A stretch of 15,538 bases of DNA. Source: CAXGTL01 sp964012725 (GTDB lineage Archaea > Nanobdellota > Nanobdellia > Woesearchaeales > CAXGTL01). A program made the translations under genes and the position numbers. Position 1 is the stretch's first letter; each line of letters starts with the position of its first letter. The stretch is taken from contig CAXGTL010000024.1 of assembly GCA_964012725.1 (NCBI GenBank), positions 1-15,538 on the forward strand, in the 5' to 3' direction. The notes beneath the pieces were generated by a model. That model did no database searches and was not told where the DNA came from. It saw only the letters and a list, made by a program, of their open reading frames with translations. Of this stretch, positions 1-6,186 are shown piece after piece.

Positions 1-27
1 AATAATAATAATAATAATAATAATAAT
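1..27 (+). repeat. (AAT)9 trinucleotide microsatellite at window edge
   Basis: Nine uninterrupted AAT units run up to the left edge, so the true copy number is unknown. In the U32 reading frame they encode Asn, just before the beta strand leading into the ECFVHGAMC signature. Length changes here would add or remove whole Asn residues without a frameshift. The repeat may also be why the sequence begins here, since assemblers often break in such tracts. Confidence 0.9.
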
Positions 28-771
28 ATAGAAATAGAATGTTTTGTTCATGGTGCAATGTGTGTTGCAATCTCTGGTCGGTGTTTAACATCACAGTTCT
101 TGTTTAAAAAATCAGCAAACCGCGGTGATTGTTTACAACCATGTAGAAGAAAATATAATGTTAAAGATATTGAAACAGGTGATGAACTAGAATTAAATAA
201 TAATTATATTATGTCACCAAAAGATTTGTGTGCATTGCCAATAATTGATAAACTAATTGATGCAGGAATCGATTGTTTTAAAATCGAAGGAAGAAATCGT
301 GCACCAGAATATGTTAAGACTGTTGTTTCTGTTTATAGACAAGCAATTGATGCTTATTCTGAAGGAAAGTTAACAAAACAGTTAAAAGAAAAGTTAATTG
401 AAAAATTAAAAGATGTTTATAATAGAAAGTTTCACACAGGTTTTTATTTAGGAACTCCAACAAATGATGATTTTACAGATGTTTATGGAAGTGCTTCTAA
501 AGTTCAGAAAAATTACATTGGATTTGTTAAAAATTATTATAAAAATGTTAATGTTGCTGAAATTAAAATTGAAACTGGTGAAATAAAATTAAATGATAAG
601 ATTATGATAACTGGAAAAACAACTGGTGTTCTTGAGTTTGATAATGTCTCTATGGAAATTGATGGCAAAAAAGTTGAAGTTAGTAAGAAAGGTGAAAGAG
701 TTGGAATTAAAGTTTCTGACTTGGTTAGAGTTAATGATAAAGTTTTTGTTATAGTTCCAACTGCTAAGTAA
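1..771 (+). CDS. U32-family protein (peptidase U32 / tRNA-rRNA hydroxylation type), 5'-truncated
   Basis: The reading frame is open from base 1, so the gene starts before the window; 256 codons plus TAA remain. Nine AAT codons (Asn) are followed by the family signature around ECFVHGAMC and SGRCLTS, then NRGDC and QPC. Window residues C21, C28, C44 and C48 match the four cysteines that bind a 4Fe-4S cluster in U32 proteins such as UbiU/UbiV. KIEGRNRAPEYV and the later NRKFHTGFYLG motif are also typical, and the last 90 or so residues form the usual small beta-rich C-terminal domain. Family members studied in bacteria hydroxylate tRNA U34 (TrhP), rRNA (RlhA) or ubiquinone precursors. Which reaction applies here cannot be told, and old annotations as a collagenase-like protease are doubtful. 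An ATG at 58 is internal, not the true start, because conserved residues precede it. Confidence 0.9.
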   Translation, partial: NNNNNNNNNIEIECFVHGAMCVAISGRCLTSQFLFKKSANRGDCLQPCRRKYNVKDIETGDELELNNNYIMSPKDLCALPIIDKLIDAGIDCFKIEGRNRAPEYVKTVVSVYRQAIDAYSEGKLTKQLKEKLIEKLKDVYNRKFHTGFYLGTPTNDDFTDVYGSASKVQKNYIGFVKNYYKNVNVAEIKIETGEIKLNDKIMITGKTTGVLEFDNVSMEIDGKKVEVSKKGERVGIKVSDLVRVNDKVFVIVPTAK

Positions 772-796
772 TTATTTCTCATCGACGATAAAAAGG

Positions 797-834
797 GGTT
801 TCTCGACTAGAAGTATTTCGAAACCTTTATATAT
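797..834 (+). promoter_or_regulatory. BRE/TATA promoter of the lysine-rich protein gene, with an inverted repeat
   Basis: A purine-rich BRE-like stretch (CGAAACC) leads directly into TTTATATAT at 826-834. Transcription would be expected near 857, giving an untranslated leader of about 70 nt, unlike the nearly leaderless genes elsewhere in the window. GGTTTC (797-802) and GAAACC (820-825) are inverted repeats, the second lying on the BRE, so a regulator binding there could block TFB. That last point is inference only. Confidence 0.6.
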
Positions 835-925
835 GAGTTATCCATAAATAAGAATAGGGGGTGAGAGTCTACAAATTGATTTGATGATCCTTTTATTTTT
901 TAGTAAAAAATGGAGGATAGATAAA

Positions 926-1099
926 ATGGCAGAAAAAGTAGCAAAAGTAGGAATTAAAAAAGCAGCAGGTTGGCTTTATTTCGTTGACAAAAAAGGTGAC
1001 ATCTCCAGAGCAAAAATGGCTCGTGGCGGTAAAAAGAAAAAAGCTAAGAAAAAAAAACCTAAAAGAAAAGCTAAAAAGAAAAAAAAAAGAAGAAGGTAA
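926..1099 (+). CDS. Very small lysine-rich basic protein
   Basis: Encodes 57 residues. The first 35 form a small domain (hydrophobic/aromatic GWLYFVDKKGD in the middle, ending KMARGG). The remaining 22 residues (36-57) contain 19 Lys or Arg, with only two Ala and one Pro. The ATG at 926 is chosen because TGGAGG at 911-916 sits at Shine-Dalgarno distance; an in-frame TTG at 881 would add a 15-residue hydrophobic leader without a comparable site. I do not recognise a named family. Composition suggests a nucleic-acid binder, with the tail resembling those of histone H1 or ribosomal proteins. Strong promoter and terminator signals around a single tiny gene suggest an abundant monocistronic product (inference). 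A-rich codons create long A runs prone to slippage. Confidence 0.8.
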   Translation: MAEKVAKVGIKKAAGWLYFVDKKGDISRAKMARGGKKKKAKKKKPKRKAKKKKKRRR

Positions 1100-1176
1100 C
1101 TAAAAATCAAAGATTTTTAGGGATAAAAAATTTAAAATTTTTTATAAATAATTAATTAATTTTTTTTATTTTTTTT
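1100..1176 (+). terminator. Hairpin plus U-tract terminator after the lysine-rich gene
   Basis: CTAAAAATC (1100-1108), a 3-nt AAA loop, and GATTTTTAG (1112-1120) form a perfect 9-bp stem starting right after the stop codon. Downstream are an A6/T6 near-palindrome and two T8 runs (1160-1167 and 1169-1176), the type of signal at which archaeal RNA polymerase stops. The second T run also overlaps a possible TATA element (about 1171-1180) for the following RNA candidate. Confidence 0.65.
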
Positions 1177-1193
1177 ATATTGTTTCTTAAATT

Positions 1194-1205
1194 GTTATTA
1201 ATAAC
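1194..1205. repeat. 12-nt perfect palindrome GTTATTAATAAC
   Basis: GTTATTAATAAC equals its own reverse complement. It lies immediately before the G+C-richer island and about 20 nt after the TATA-like TTTTTTATAT, so it would overlap the expected transcription start of the RNA candidate. It could be an operator, or chance in A+T-rich DNA. Confidence 0.35.
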
Positions 1206-1374
1206 AGGATTTCTACAGGCAGCACTATACTTACTATTTTAGAATTTGAACTTTGTATAAATCCTTACTCACTAACGTTCGCTGCTGCCCTGCCTACTCA
1301 GGCATATGGAAAGATGGCCTTCGTTACGGCAGAAAGATGGAGGCAGCAACAGTATTTCTACAAACAAGTTTTTT
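1206..1374 (+). ncRNA. Candidate structured RNA of unknown class
   Basis: The space between the lysine-rich gene and aIF1A holds no convincing ORF but is clearly richer in G+C than other spacers here. Visible helices are AGGATTT (1206-1212) with AAATCCT (1259-1265), 7 bp, enclosing ATAC/GTAT (1227-1230/1255-1258); TGCTGCC (1283-1289) with GGCAGCA (1342-1348), 7 bp, enclosing TGCCT/AGGCA with loop ACTC (1291-1304) and GCC/GGC (1317-1319/1328-1330). This gives a 5' hairpin and a three-way junction. The unit ends in T6 (1369-1374). AGGCAGCA also occurs at 1217-1224, so TGCTGCC has two alternative partners. ATTTCTACA occurs at 1209-1217 and 1354-1362. It lacks tRNA, SRP and RNase P signatures that I can recognise. 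Strand and ends are inferred. Confidence 0.45.
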
Positions 1375-1381
1375 AGAAAGC

Positions 1382-1389
1382 TATATAAA
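1382..1389 (+). promoter_or_regulatory. TATA box of aIF1A
   Basis: TATATAAA centred 30 nt before the ATG at 1415, preceded by purine-rich AGAAAGC as a BRE. The transcript would have a leader of only a few nucleotides. It is separate from the RNA candidate, which ends at the T6 just upstream. Confidence 0.65.
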
Positions 1390-1414
1390 CTAAACTTATT
1401 TCTTATATACTATT

Positions 1415-1762
1415 ATGGCAGGAATTAGAAAAAGACTAGAAGAAGAACAAAAACAGCGTGAACTAGAAATAAAAAGAACAAAAATGCCAAGAGGTAAAGA
1501 AGTAATTGGCATAGTTGAGCAAAGATTAGGTGGTTCTAGAATGCATGTTAGATGTTTAGATGGAAAAACAAGAGTATGTAGAATTCCTGGCCGTCTTAAA
1601 AGAAGACTTTGGGTAAGAGAAGGTAACTTTGTTATAGTTGAACCTTGGGAATTAGGTGGAGATGAAAAAGGAGATATTATCTATAAGTACAGACCTACAC
1701 AAGTACACTTCTTAAAGAAAAGAGGATTATTAAAACAGTTAGAAGAAGTTGATGAGTTCTAA
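1415..1762 (+). CDS. eif1A: Archaeal translation initiation factor 1A (aIF1A)
   Basis: A 115-residue OB-fold protein of the normal family length. It helps load initiator tRNA and scan or accommodate mRNA in the small-subunit A site. The core runs from about residue 24: MPRGKEVIGIVEQRLGG, then RMHVRCLDGKTRVCRIPG, the basic LKRRLWVREGNFVIVEPWEL, and the C-terminal YRPTQVHFLKKRG. The first 23 residues are a charged Lys/Arg/Glu-rich extension, as is usual. It has its own TATA box and no close upstream gene, so it is probably transcribed alone. Its stop codon lies 3 nt from the convergent lspA stop, so the two transcripts must overlap at their 3' ends. Confidence 0.96.
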   Translation: MAGIRKRLEEEQKQRELEIKRTKMPRGKEVIGIVEQRLGGSRMHVRCLDGKTRVCRIPGRLKRRLWVREGNFVIVEPWELGGDEKGDIIYKYRPTQVHFLKKRGLLKQLEEVDEF

Positions 1763-1765
1763 ATA

Positions 1766-2293
1766 TTAATTTAATTTATGATTGTAATTCTTATTTTTGT
1801 TTGCTTTTTTACTATCTTTTTTAAGAAAATATATTATTAATAATATAGCACCAACACTAATACAGGCATCTGCAACATTAAACACTGGCCAAATGCTGAT
1901 TTTAATGAAGTCTGTTATTGCGCCATAAAAGATTCTGTCAACTAAGTTTCCAAAAGCACCACCCAATATTAAACTAATTGTGATTGCTAAGTTCCTGTCT
2001 TTGATATCTTTTAAATAATAAATAATAATTGCAATGATTAAGATTGTAATTGTTATCATTATTGGTTGTAGGTTTTTTAACAAACCAAATGCAATCCCTG
2101 TGTTTTTGATAAATGTTAATTCTAGAACTTTTGGTATTAATGTTTTGGTTTGATTAATTGATAATGTAGACCTGATTAAGAATTTAGTTAATTGATCAAT
2201 TAGAATTATGAATAAAGTGATTGAAAAAATAAGTTTGTAATAATTAATATCCTTTTCTTTCTTCTTCAAGCGCGATTTGTTCAATTCTTTCAA
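1766..2293 (-). CDS. lspA: Signal peptidase II (prolipoprotein signal peptidase, LspA)
   Basis: A 175-residue membrane aspartyl protease with about four TM segments. Family motifs are all present: DQLTK (33-37), KNTGIAFG (63-70), GGAFGNLVDR (111-120), and WPVFNVADA (135-143). The catalytic aspartates should be D119 and D142. In bacteria LspA removes the signal peptide before the lipidated lobox cysteine of lipoproteins. The enzyme is not typical of archaea, so its substrates here are uncertain. It is last in an apparent three-gene operon. Its only Met start overlaps the preceding gene by 50 nt; a non-ATG start nearer residue 15 cannot be excluded, because the first 15 residues are merely charged and precede the first TM helix. 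A positively charged tail (KKDSKKANKNKN) follows the last helix. Confidence 0.93.
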   Translation of the reverse strand: MKELNKSRLKKKEKDINYYKLIFSITLFIILIDQLTKFLIRSTLSINQTKTLIPKVLELTFIKNTGIAFGLLKNLQPIMITITILIIAIIIYYLKDIKDRNLAITISLILGGAFGNLVDRIFYGAITDFIKISIWPVFNVADACISVGAILLIIYFLKKDSKKANKNKNYNHKLN

Positions 2294-2579
2294 GCCTCCT
2301 GCTTAAATTCTCAACCATAGCTTTTATTGCGTCAAGCTTTGCAAGAATTAATTCATCATTACCATGAGTTGCTTGACCTTGTGCTTGCATTGGTCTTGGT
2401 GTTTCTTTAACTGTGAAATCTTTACCAGATTCTAAAGGAGGTGGTGTTTGTTGTGGTGATTGAAGAGGATCTTGTGGTTGAGTACCATATTGTGCATCAA
2501 CACCTTTTATTGGACTTTTTAAATCATGGTCTATTAAGAAATCATCATCCTCTTTCTTTTTCCAAAACTTTAGGTTCAT
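2244..2579 (-). CDS. Small protein with C-terminal coiled coil, lspA operon
   Basis: A 111-residue soluble protein. The N-terminus is basic then acidic (KFWKKKEDDDF), the middle (about 25-65) is rich in Pro and Gln and probably disordered, and the C-terminus (about 73-110) has a clear heptad-like pattern (LAKLDAIKAMVENLSRRLERIEQI), split here by description only: LAKLDAIKAM then VENLSRRLERIEQI. No named domain is recognised. The ATG overlaps the stop of the upstream membrane-protein gene by 4 nt, and its 3' end overlaps lspA by 50 nt, which argues for translational coupling of the three. A role as an oligomerising partner of the membrane protein is possible but is inference. Confidence 0.82.
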   Translation of the reverse strand: MNLKFWKKKEDDDFLIDHDLKSPIKGVDAQYGTQPQDPLQSPQQTPPPLESGKDFTVKETPRPMQAQGQATHGNDELILAKLDAIKAMVENLSRRLERIEQIALEEERKGY

Positions 2580-3310
2580 TGTTCTTCCTCTTGTTTTACT
2601 TTTTCACTAATCTTTGCTAACTGATCCTGCATAAAGTCAACAGGAATGTATTTTATTATTTTAAATGTTATTGTTTCTGGATAAACACGAATATTTTTAT
2701 TTTTCATTTCAGTTATCAAGAATGTTGACTTTTGTAATTTTATTTTTTCTGTTAATAACATAGTAAATAAGATTGGTTTAATATTTTCAGAAGATTTTAT
2801 GTTAAGACTTTTTGGAGTTAATAATTCCATAGGATTTTGTGATTCCAAAACTTGTAAAACAAATTCATTTGAGTATGCTTTGTTTAAAACTTCAATTTCC
2901 TGAATATCTTGAAATGTATTATAATCTATAAATAATATTTTATAATGATCTCCTAAGATTTTATCATATTCCTCATTTGTATAATAAGGATTATATTCAT
3001 TTATTTGGTCTTGTGATAAAGAATTAAATGCTTCTAATTCTTCAAAGTCTGAGATTTTTTCAAAATTAAGTTTTACTCCTGTTAATAATTGATTTTCATT
3101 TTGTAATATTAATAAATTATCATTAAATGAGAAATTTTCTTTTAAATCTCCCATATCTTGGTAAACTAAGTAACTAAAAAGTCCTAATACAACAATAGTT
3201 AAGATAGTGATAAGGAATGTAAGTTTAAGAACTTGTTTAACTACTTTAAAAGCTATAAATGAGAATAGTATAATGAAGACCAACATTACTATTAATCCGA
3301 AATCAAACAT
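2576..3310 (-). CDS. Two-helix membrane protein with large extracytoplasmic domain, unknown function
   Basis: A 244-residue protein with two TM segments (about 4-23 and 28-50) joined by a short basic loop (KVVKQVLK). By the positive-inside rule the loop is cytoplasmic, which would place the 190-residue C-terminal domain outside the membrane. That domain is acidic, rich in Asn, Glu and Ile, and has no cysteine or metal-binding motif that I recognise. It is first in the operon with the coiled-coil gene and lspA. AGGTGA (plus-strand 3317-3322) is a Shine-Dalgarno site at proper distance before the ATG, and a TATA box lies at 3344-3352. The lspA linkage suggests a role at the membrane or in lipoprotein biology; this is inference. 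Confidence 0.82.
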   Translation of the reverse strand: MFDFGLIVMLVFIILFSFIAFKVVKQVLKLTFLITILTIVVLGLFSYLVYQDMGDLKENFSFNDNLLILQNENQLLTGVKLNFEKISDFEELEAFNSLSQDQINEYNPYYTNEEYDKILGDHYKILFIDYNTFQDIQEIEVLNKAYSNEFVLQVLESQNPMELLTPKSLNIKSSENIKPILFTMLLTEKIKLQKSTFLITEMKNKNIRVYPETITFKIIKYIPVDFMQDQLAKISEKVKQEEEQ

Positions 3311-3316
3311 TATTTA

Positions 3317-3352
3317 TCACCTGTTTTGGTTTAAGAATAAGAGATATATAAA
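3317..3352 (-). promoter_or_regulatory. TATA box and Shine-Dalgarno site of the lspA operon
   Basis: On the minus strand, TTTATATAT (plus 3344-3352) is centred about 38 nt before the ATG at 3310, so the expected leader is about 12 nt. That leader holds AGGTGA (plus 3317-3322). This is one of few genes here with both a short leader and a ribosome binding site. Confidence 0.6.
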
Positions 3353-3379
3353 TGTTGTTGTTAAAATTAATCAAACCAA

Positions 3380-4486
3380 CTAAGAATTATCTTCGCCAAC
3401 ATCAAACCGATAAATAGCAGCTACCTTGCCTAAATCCCTTAGCTGAATACCTTCCCTTGTTTCTGTTGATATGATACTGACTTCTGAGCCAAGCTCTTCA
3501 GCTTTTTCTTCAAACTTTTCTATAGTTTCGTCTGGCAAAACTTCTGATAATAATACAGTTTCAACAACACCCATCTCTAACTTTGCATAGACTTGTTTTT
3601 CACCATAACCTGCTTTGCCTGGTTCCCTTGCTAATAATGTTAAAAATTTAGTCATAATCTTTTTTTCTGCCATGATTTCTTCGTTTGCTAACACATCTTT
3701 ACTTTTTTCTACAAGCTCTTGTAACCCGAAATCATCTGTATAACTTAAATCTTTGACAGCAATGATTTTATTCTTTAACTCAGTTGTTATTTGTTCAATA
3801 AAATCGTGCTTTGTTGGACCAGGACCACCAACCAATATACCTTTTAATTCTTTTAAATGTAAAAATTCTGTTTTAACATAGTCTGCAACTTTTTTATAAT
3901 GGTCTTTTGCAGCACCTTCTCTTAGTCTGGCAAATCTTTGTGCACTTTGTCCACCAGCCCTTTGTTTTCCTGGTACTTCTGAATGAGTTTTTCTTAGAGG
4001 GATGATAGTTTTTCCTTTTAACAAAGCAATGCTTGCGTCACGTCTATCCATTACAATTAAACCATAACATTCTTTGATTTCCATCATATCTGCTAATGGT
4101 TCTAAAATAAATGTTTTGTCACATCTGTACAATCTTTGGTTTAATGGAACTGGTGGTTCTAATGACCAAACTTCTACATCTGATCTTCCTTGTTGACCTG
4201 ATACATTGCCTGCGAATGCTGCTAAACCATTTGCAGGTGTTCTTTTGTATAATCTTAAGTGTTGGATCATTCTTTCAAGTGCATCCTGAACATTCTTTCT
4301 TGTAGCAGTTGATTTTATGTTTGATGCTGTGCCTTTTTCTTGTTCTAAGTGTTGGATTACTTTGATAATATCATAACCATGAGGAATGTATACACTAACT
4401 AATTCTGTGTGTCTTCCTCTGTACTCAGACAATTCCTTTACGAACTTCTTAAGTTCGAACTGTTGTTTTGATGTTAGTGCTGGCAT
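3380..4486 (-). CDS. prf1: Peptide chain release factor aRF1
   Basis: Archaeal/eukaryal class-1 release factor that reads all three stop codons and triggers peptide release. With the ATG at 4486 it has 368 residues. NIKS (56-59) and YRCDKTF (120-126) are the stop-codon reading motifs of the N domain, GGQ (178-180, in QRAGGQSAQRFAR) is the catalytic motif of the M domain, and the C domain follows. A further in-frame ATG at 4546 would add 20 residues, but it lies upstream of the TATA-like TTTTTAAA (plus 4509-4516) that is centred 27 nt before 4486, and MPALTSKQQFELKKF is a normal aRF1 beginning. Archaeal release factors of this size are complete. The gene is divergent from the membrane protease and appears monocistronic. 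Confidence 0.97.
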   Translation of the reverse strand: MPALTSKQQFELKKFVKELSEYRGRHTELVSVYIPHGYDIIKVIQHLEQEKGTASNIKSTATRKNVQDALERMIQHLRLYKRTPANGLAAFAGNVSGQQGRSDVEVWSLEPPVPLNQRLYRCDKTFILEPLADMMEIKECYGLIVMDRRDASIALLKGKTIIPLRKTHSEVPGKQRAGGQSAQRFARLREGAAKDHYKKVADYVKTEFLHLKELKGILVGGPGPTKHDFIEQITTELKNKIIAVKDLSYTDDFGLQELVEKSKDVLANEEIMAEKKIMTKFLTLLAREPGKAGYGEKQVYAKLEMGVVETVLLSEVLPDETIEKFEEKAEELGSEVSIISTETREGIQLRDLGKVAAIYRFDVGEDNS

Positions 4487-4508
4487 AGTATAAGTTAAAT
4501 AATAGTGG

Positions 4509-4537
4509 TTTAAAAATGTTTGCGAAGATTTATATAA
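4509..4537. promoter_or_regulatory. Divergent back-to-back TATA boxes for aRF1 and the membrane protease
   Basis: In the 72-nt gap, the minus-strand TATA for aRF1 (TTTTTAAA, plus 4509-4516) and the plus-strand TATA for the protease (TTTATATAA, 4529-4537) lie 12 nt apart. Each is centred about 26-27 nt from its ATG, consistent with leaderless transcripts. The two preinitiation complexes would be too close to bind at once, so expression of the genes could be mutually exclusive on a single DNA molecule (inference). Confidence 0.65.
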
Positions 4538-4558
4538 TAAAAACATATTTATCTTATT

Positions 4559-5161
4559 ATGCTATTCACACCAATAGAATTATTAGACATTGTAATCATA
4601 TCCTTAGCAATAGGTTACATATTCAAGGACTTTATCAAAGTAAAGCATCATGCTAAGTATCATGAAGATCCTATTAAGTTTTATCAACAAAATGTTAAAC
4701 TGTCTAACTTTAAGATGGCTGTAATGATTACAGCTCCGACTATTATATTACACGAACTTGGACATAAGTTTATGGCAATATCATTTGGAATGATTGCTCA
4801 GTTAAAAGCAGCATATGGGTTTTTAGGTTTAGGTGTGTTATTGAAATTACTTAATTTTGGATTTATATTCTTTGTACCTGCTTATGTGTCATGGGGTTGT
4901 CCTAGTCAGGAATGTGTTTTAGTGTTACAGCAGAATCCATGGATTGGTTCATTGATTGCGTTTGCTGGTCCTTTATTAAATGGTATATTATGGCTAATAT
5001 GTTATTTTGCTATTAAATCTAGTTATATTAAACCTAAGTATAAGCCTATGATTGGTTTAACAAAAAGGATTAATGGTTTTCTGTTTGTGTTTAATTTGTT
5101 ACCTATTCCAATGTTTGATGGTTGGCATGTTGTGAGTGGATTGGTTAGGAGTATTATATAA
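4559..5161 (+). CDS. Site-2-protease-like membrane zinc metalloprotease (M50 family)
   Basis: A 200-residue multispanning membrane protein. HELGH (65-69) supplies two zinc-binding histidines and the catalytic glutamate, and NLLPIPMFDGWHV (179-191) holds the third zinc ligand D187 in the typical N-x-x-P-x-P-x-x-D-G motif. Members cleave TM segments of other proteins and often release membrane-bound regulators; some simply degrade remnant signal peptides. There is no PDZ domain in this short form. Two further cysteines lie in CPSQEC near the middle of the protein. The substrate is unknown, and no anti-sigma factor is visible nearby. Confidence 0.92.
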   Translation: MLFTPIELLDIVIISLAIGYIFKDFIKVKHHAKYHEDPIKFYQQNVKLSNFKMAVMITAPTIILHELGHKFMAISFGMIAQLKAAYGFLGLGVLLKLLNFGFIFFVPAYVSWGCPSQECVLVLQQNPWIGSLIAFAGPLLNGILWLICYFAIKSSYIKPKYKPMIGLTKRINGFLFVFNLLPIPMFDGWHVVSGLVRSII

Positions 5162-5172
5162 CAAAACCACAA

Positions 5173-5182
5173 TATTTAAAAA
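5173..5182 (+). promoter_or_regulatory. TATA box of secF
   Basis: TATTTAAAAA centred about 29 nt before the secF ATG at 5206, within the 44-nt gap after the protease gene. The transcript would start very near the ATG. Confidence 0.55.
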
Positions 5183-5205
5183 CGAAACCATTTATCAATT
5201 AAAAT

Positions 5206-6153
5206 ATGGGTAAAATATTAAAGTTTTATGAAAAAGAGTATAAGAAACTTCTTATCATACCATTGTTGATGTTATTATTAGCATTTGCTCAACTTGGATA
5301 CCAATATTCAACAACTGGTGACTTTTTAATCAAAGGAGTTGGGTTAAAAGGTGGAACAACTATAACAATCAATGATATTACTCATTCACAGCAAGATATT
5401 GAAACAGCAATATTTAAAGTATTTCCTGAAGCAGACCTTAATACAAGGACTCAAGCTTCTTTAGGAACATTGTCTGGCTATATTATAGATGTTGATATAA
5501 TTACTGCTAATAGTGAAGACAATGAAATCAAACTAATAAGTTTATTAGATGAACTATATCCTGACAAAATCATGAACAATGTAGGAGAAGAAGAAACATT
5601 GTACAAATTAGGAACAATGGGTTCTGCATTAGGAGAAAATTTCTTTAAACAAACAACAATTGCATTATTAATAGCATTCTTATTAATGGGATTAGTAGTA
5701 TTAATATATTTTAAGACTCTGGTACCAAGCTTAGCAGTTATATTATCCGCTGCATCAGATATTATTATTACATTAGCAATCATTAATATGATGGGCATGA
5801 AACTAAGTACATTTGGAATTGCTGGATTCTTATTATTAATTGGTTATTCTGTTGATACTGACATATTGTTAACAAGTAAAGTTCTTAAGAAAAAAGAAGG
5901 ACTTGTTATGGACAAAATTATGGTAGCAATTAAAACTGGATTCAAAATGTCATTAACAACAATAATCGCTGTTATTGTTGCATGGCAAGTTAGTATGTCA
6001 GTTGAGATTCAACAAATAATGACAATCGTGTTAATTGGTCTGCTTATAGATTTAGTTAATACATGGATACAGAATGTTGGATTATTAAGATTATATTTAG
6101 AACGGAAGTCAAAGAAAGTGGCTAAGGTTGATCATGAGGTTAAGTATTTTTAG
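5206..6153 (+). CDS. secF: Protein-export membrane protein SecF
   Basis: A 315-residue subunit of the SecDF complex, which uses the ion gradient to help pull proteins out through SecYE. TM1 lies at about 15-34, the extracytoplasmic domain (about 36-135) begins with GLKGGT (46-51), and a five-helix block ends the protein. GYSVDTDILLTSKVLKK (213 onward) is the fourth-helix motif, with D217 and D219 as candidate ion-pathway residues. secF precedes secD, the order usual in archaea and opposite to bacterial secDF. Spacing to secD is 33 nt, so the genes are probably co-expressed. Confidence 0.95.
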   Translation: MGKILKFYEKEYKKLLIIPLLMLLLAFAQLGYQYSTTGDFLIKGVGLKGGTTITINDITHSQQDIETAIFKVFPEADLNTRTQASLGTLSGYIIDVDIITANSEDNEIKLISLLDELYPDKIMNNVGEEETLYKLGTMGSALGENFFKQTTIALLIAFLLMGLVVLIYFKTLVPSLAVILSAASDIIITLAIINMMGMKLSTFGIAGFLLLIGYSVDTDILLTSKVLKKKEGLVMDKIMVAIKTGFKMSLTTIIAVIVAWQVSMSVEIQQIMTIVLIGLLIDLVNTWIQNVGLLRLYLERKSKKVAKVDHEVKYF

Positions 6154-6186
6154 GCAAGGGTTTTATTTAAAAAATAAACAAGTACA

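Noticed and set aside
879..900. C/D box RNA suggested by TGATGA
   Set aside because: No matching D box (CTGA) or closing stem at suitable distance; the motif lies in the leader of the lysine-rich gene.
881..925. TTG start giving a 15-residue hydrophobic extension to the lysine-rich protein
   Set aside because: The ATG at 926 has a good Shine-Dalgarno site and the shorter form begins with a sensible MAEKVAKVG; the extension looks like translated leader.
1206..1374. tRNA, SRP RNA or RNase P RNA in the structured spacer
   Set aside because: No T-arm GGTTCRA motif, no SRP helix 8 GGAG/AGCAGC loop in the right arrangement, and no RNase P conserved GAGGAAAGTCC-type core were seen.
4487..4546. 20-residue N-terminal extension of aRF1
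   Set aside because: The extra start lies upstream of the likely TATA box, and the family normally begins near residue 21 of that frame.
4559..5161. Membrane protease as a regulated-proteolysis activator of the sigma factors
   Set aside because: No membrane-bound anti-sigma gene is visible and the loci are over 4 kb apart; there is no sequence support beyond family analogy.
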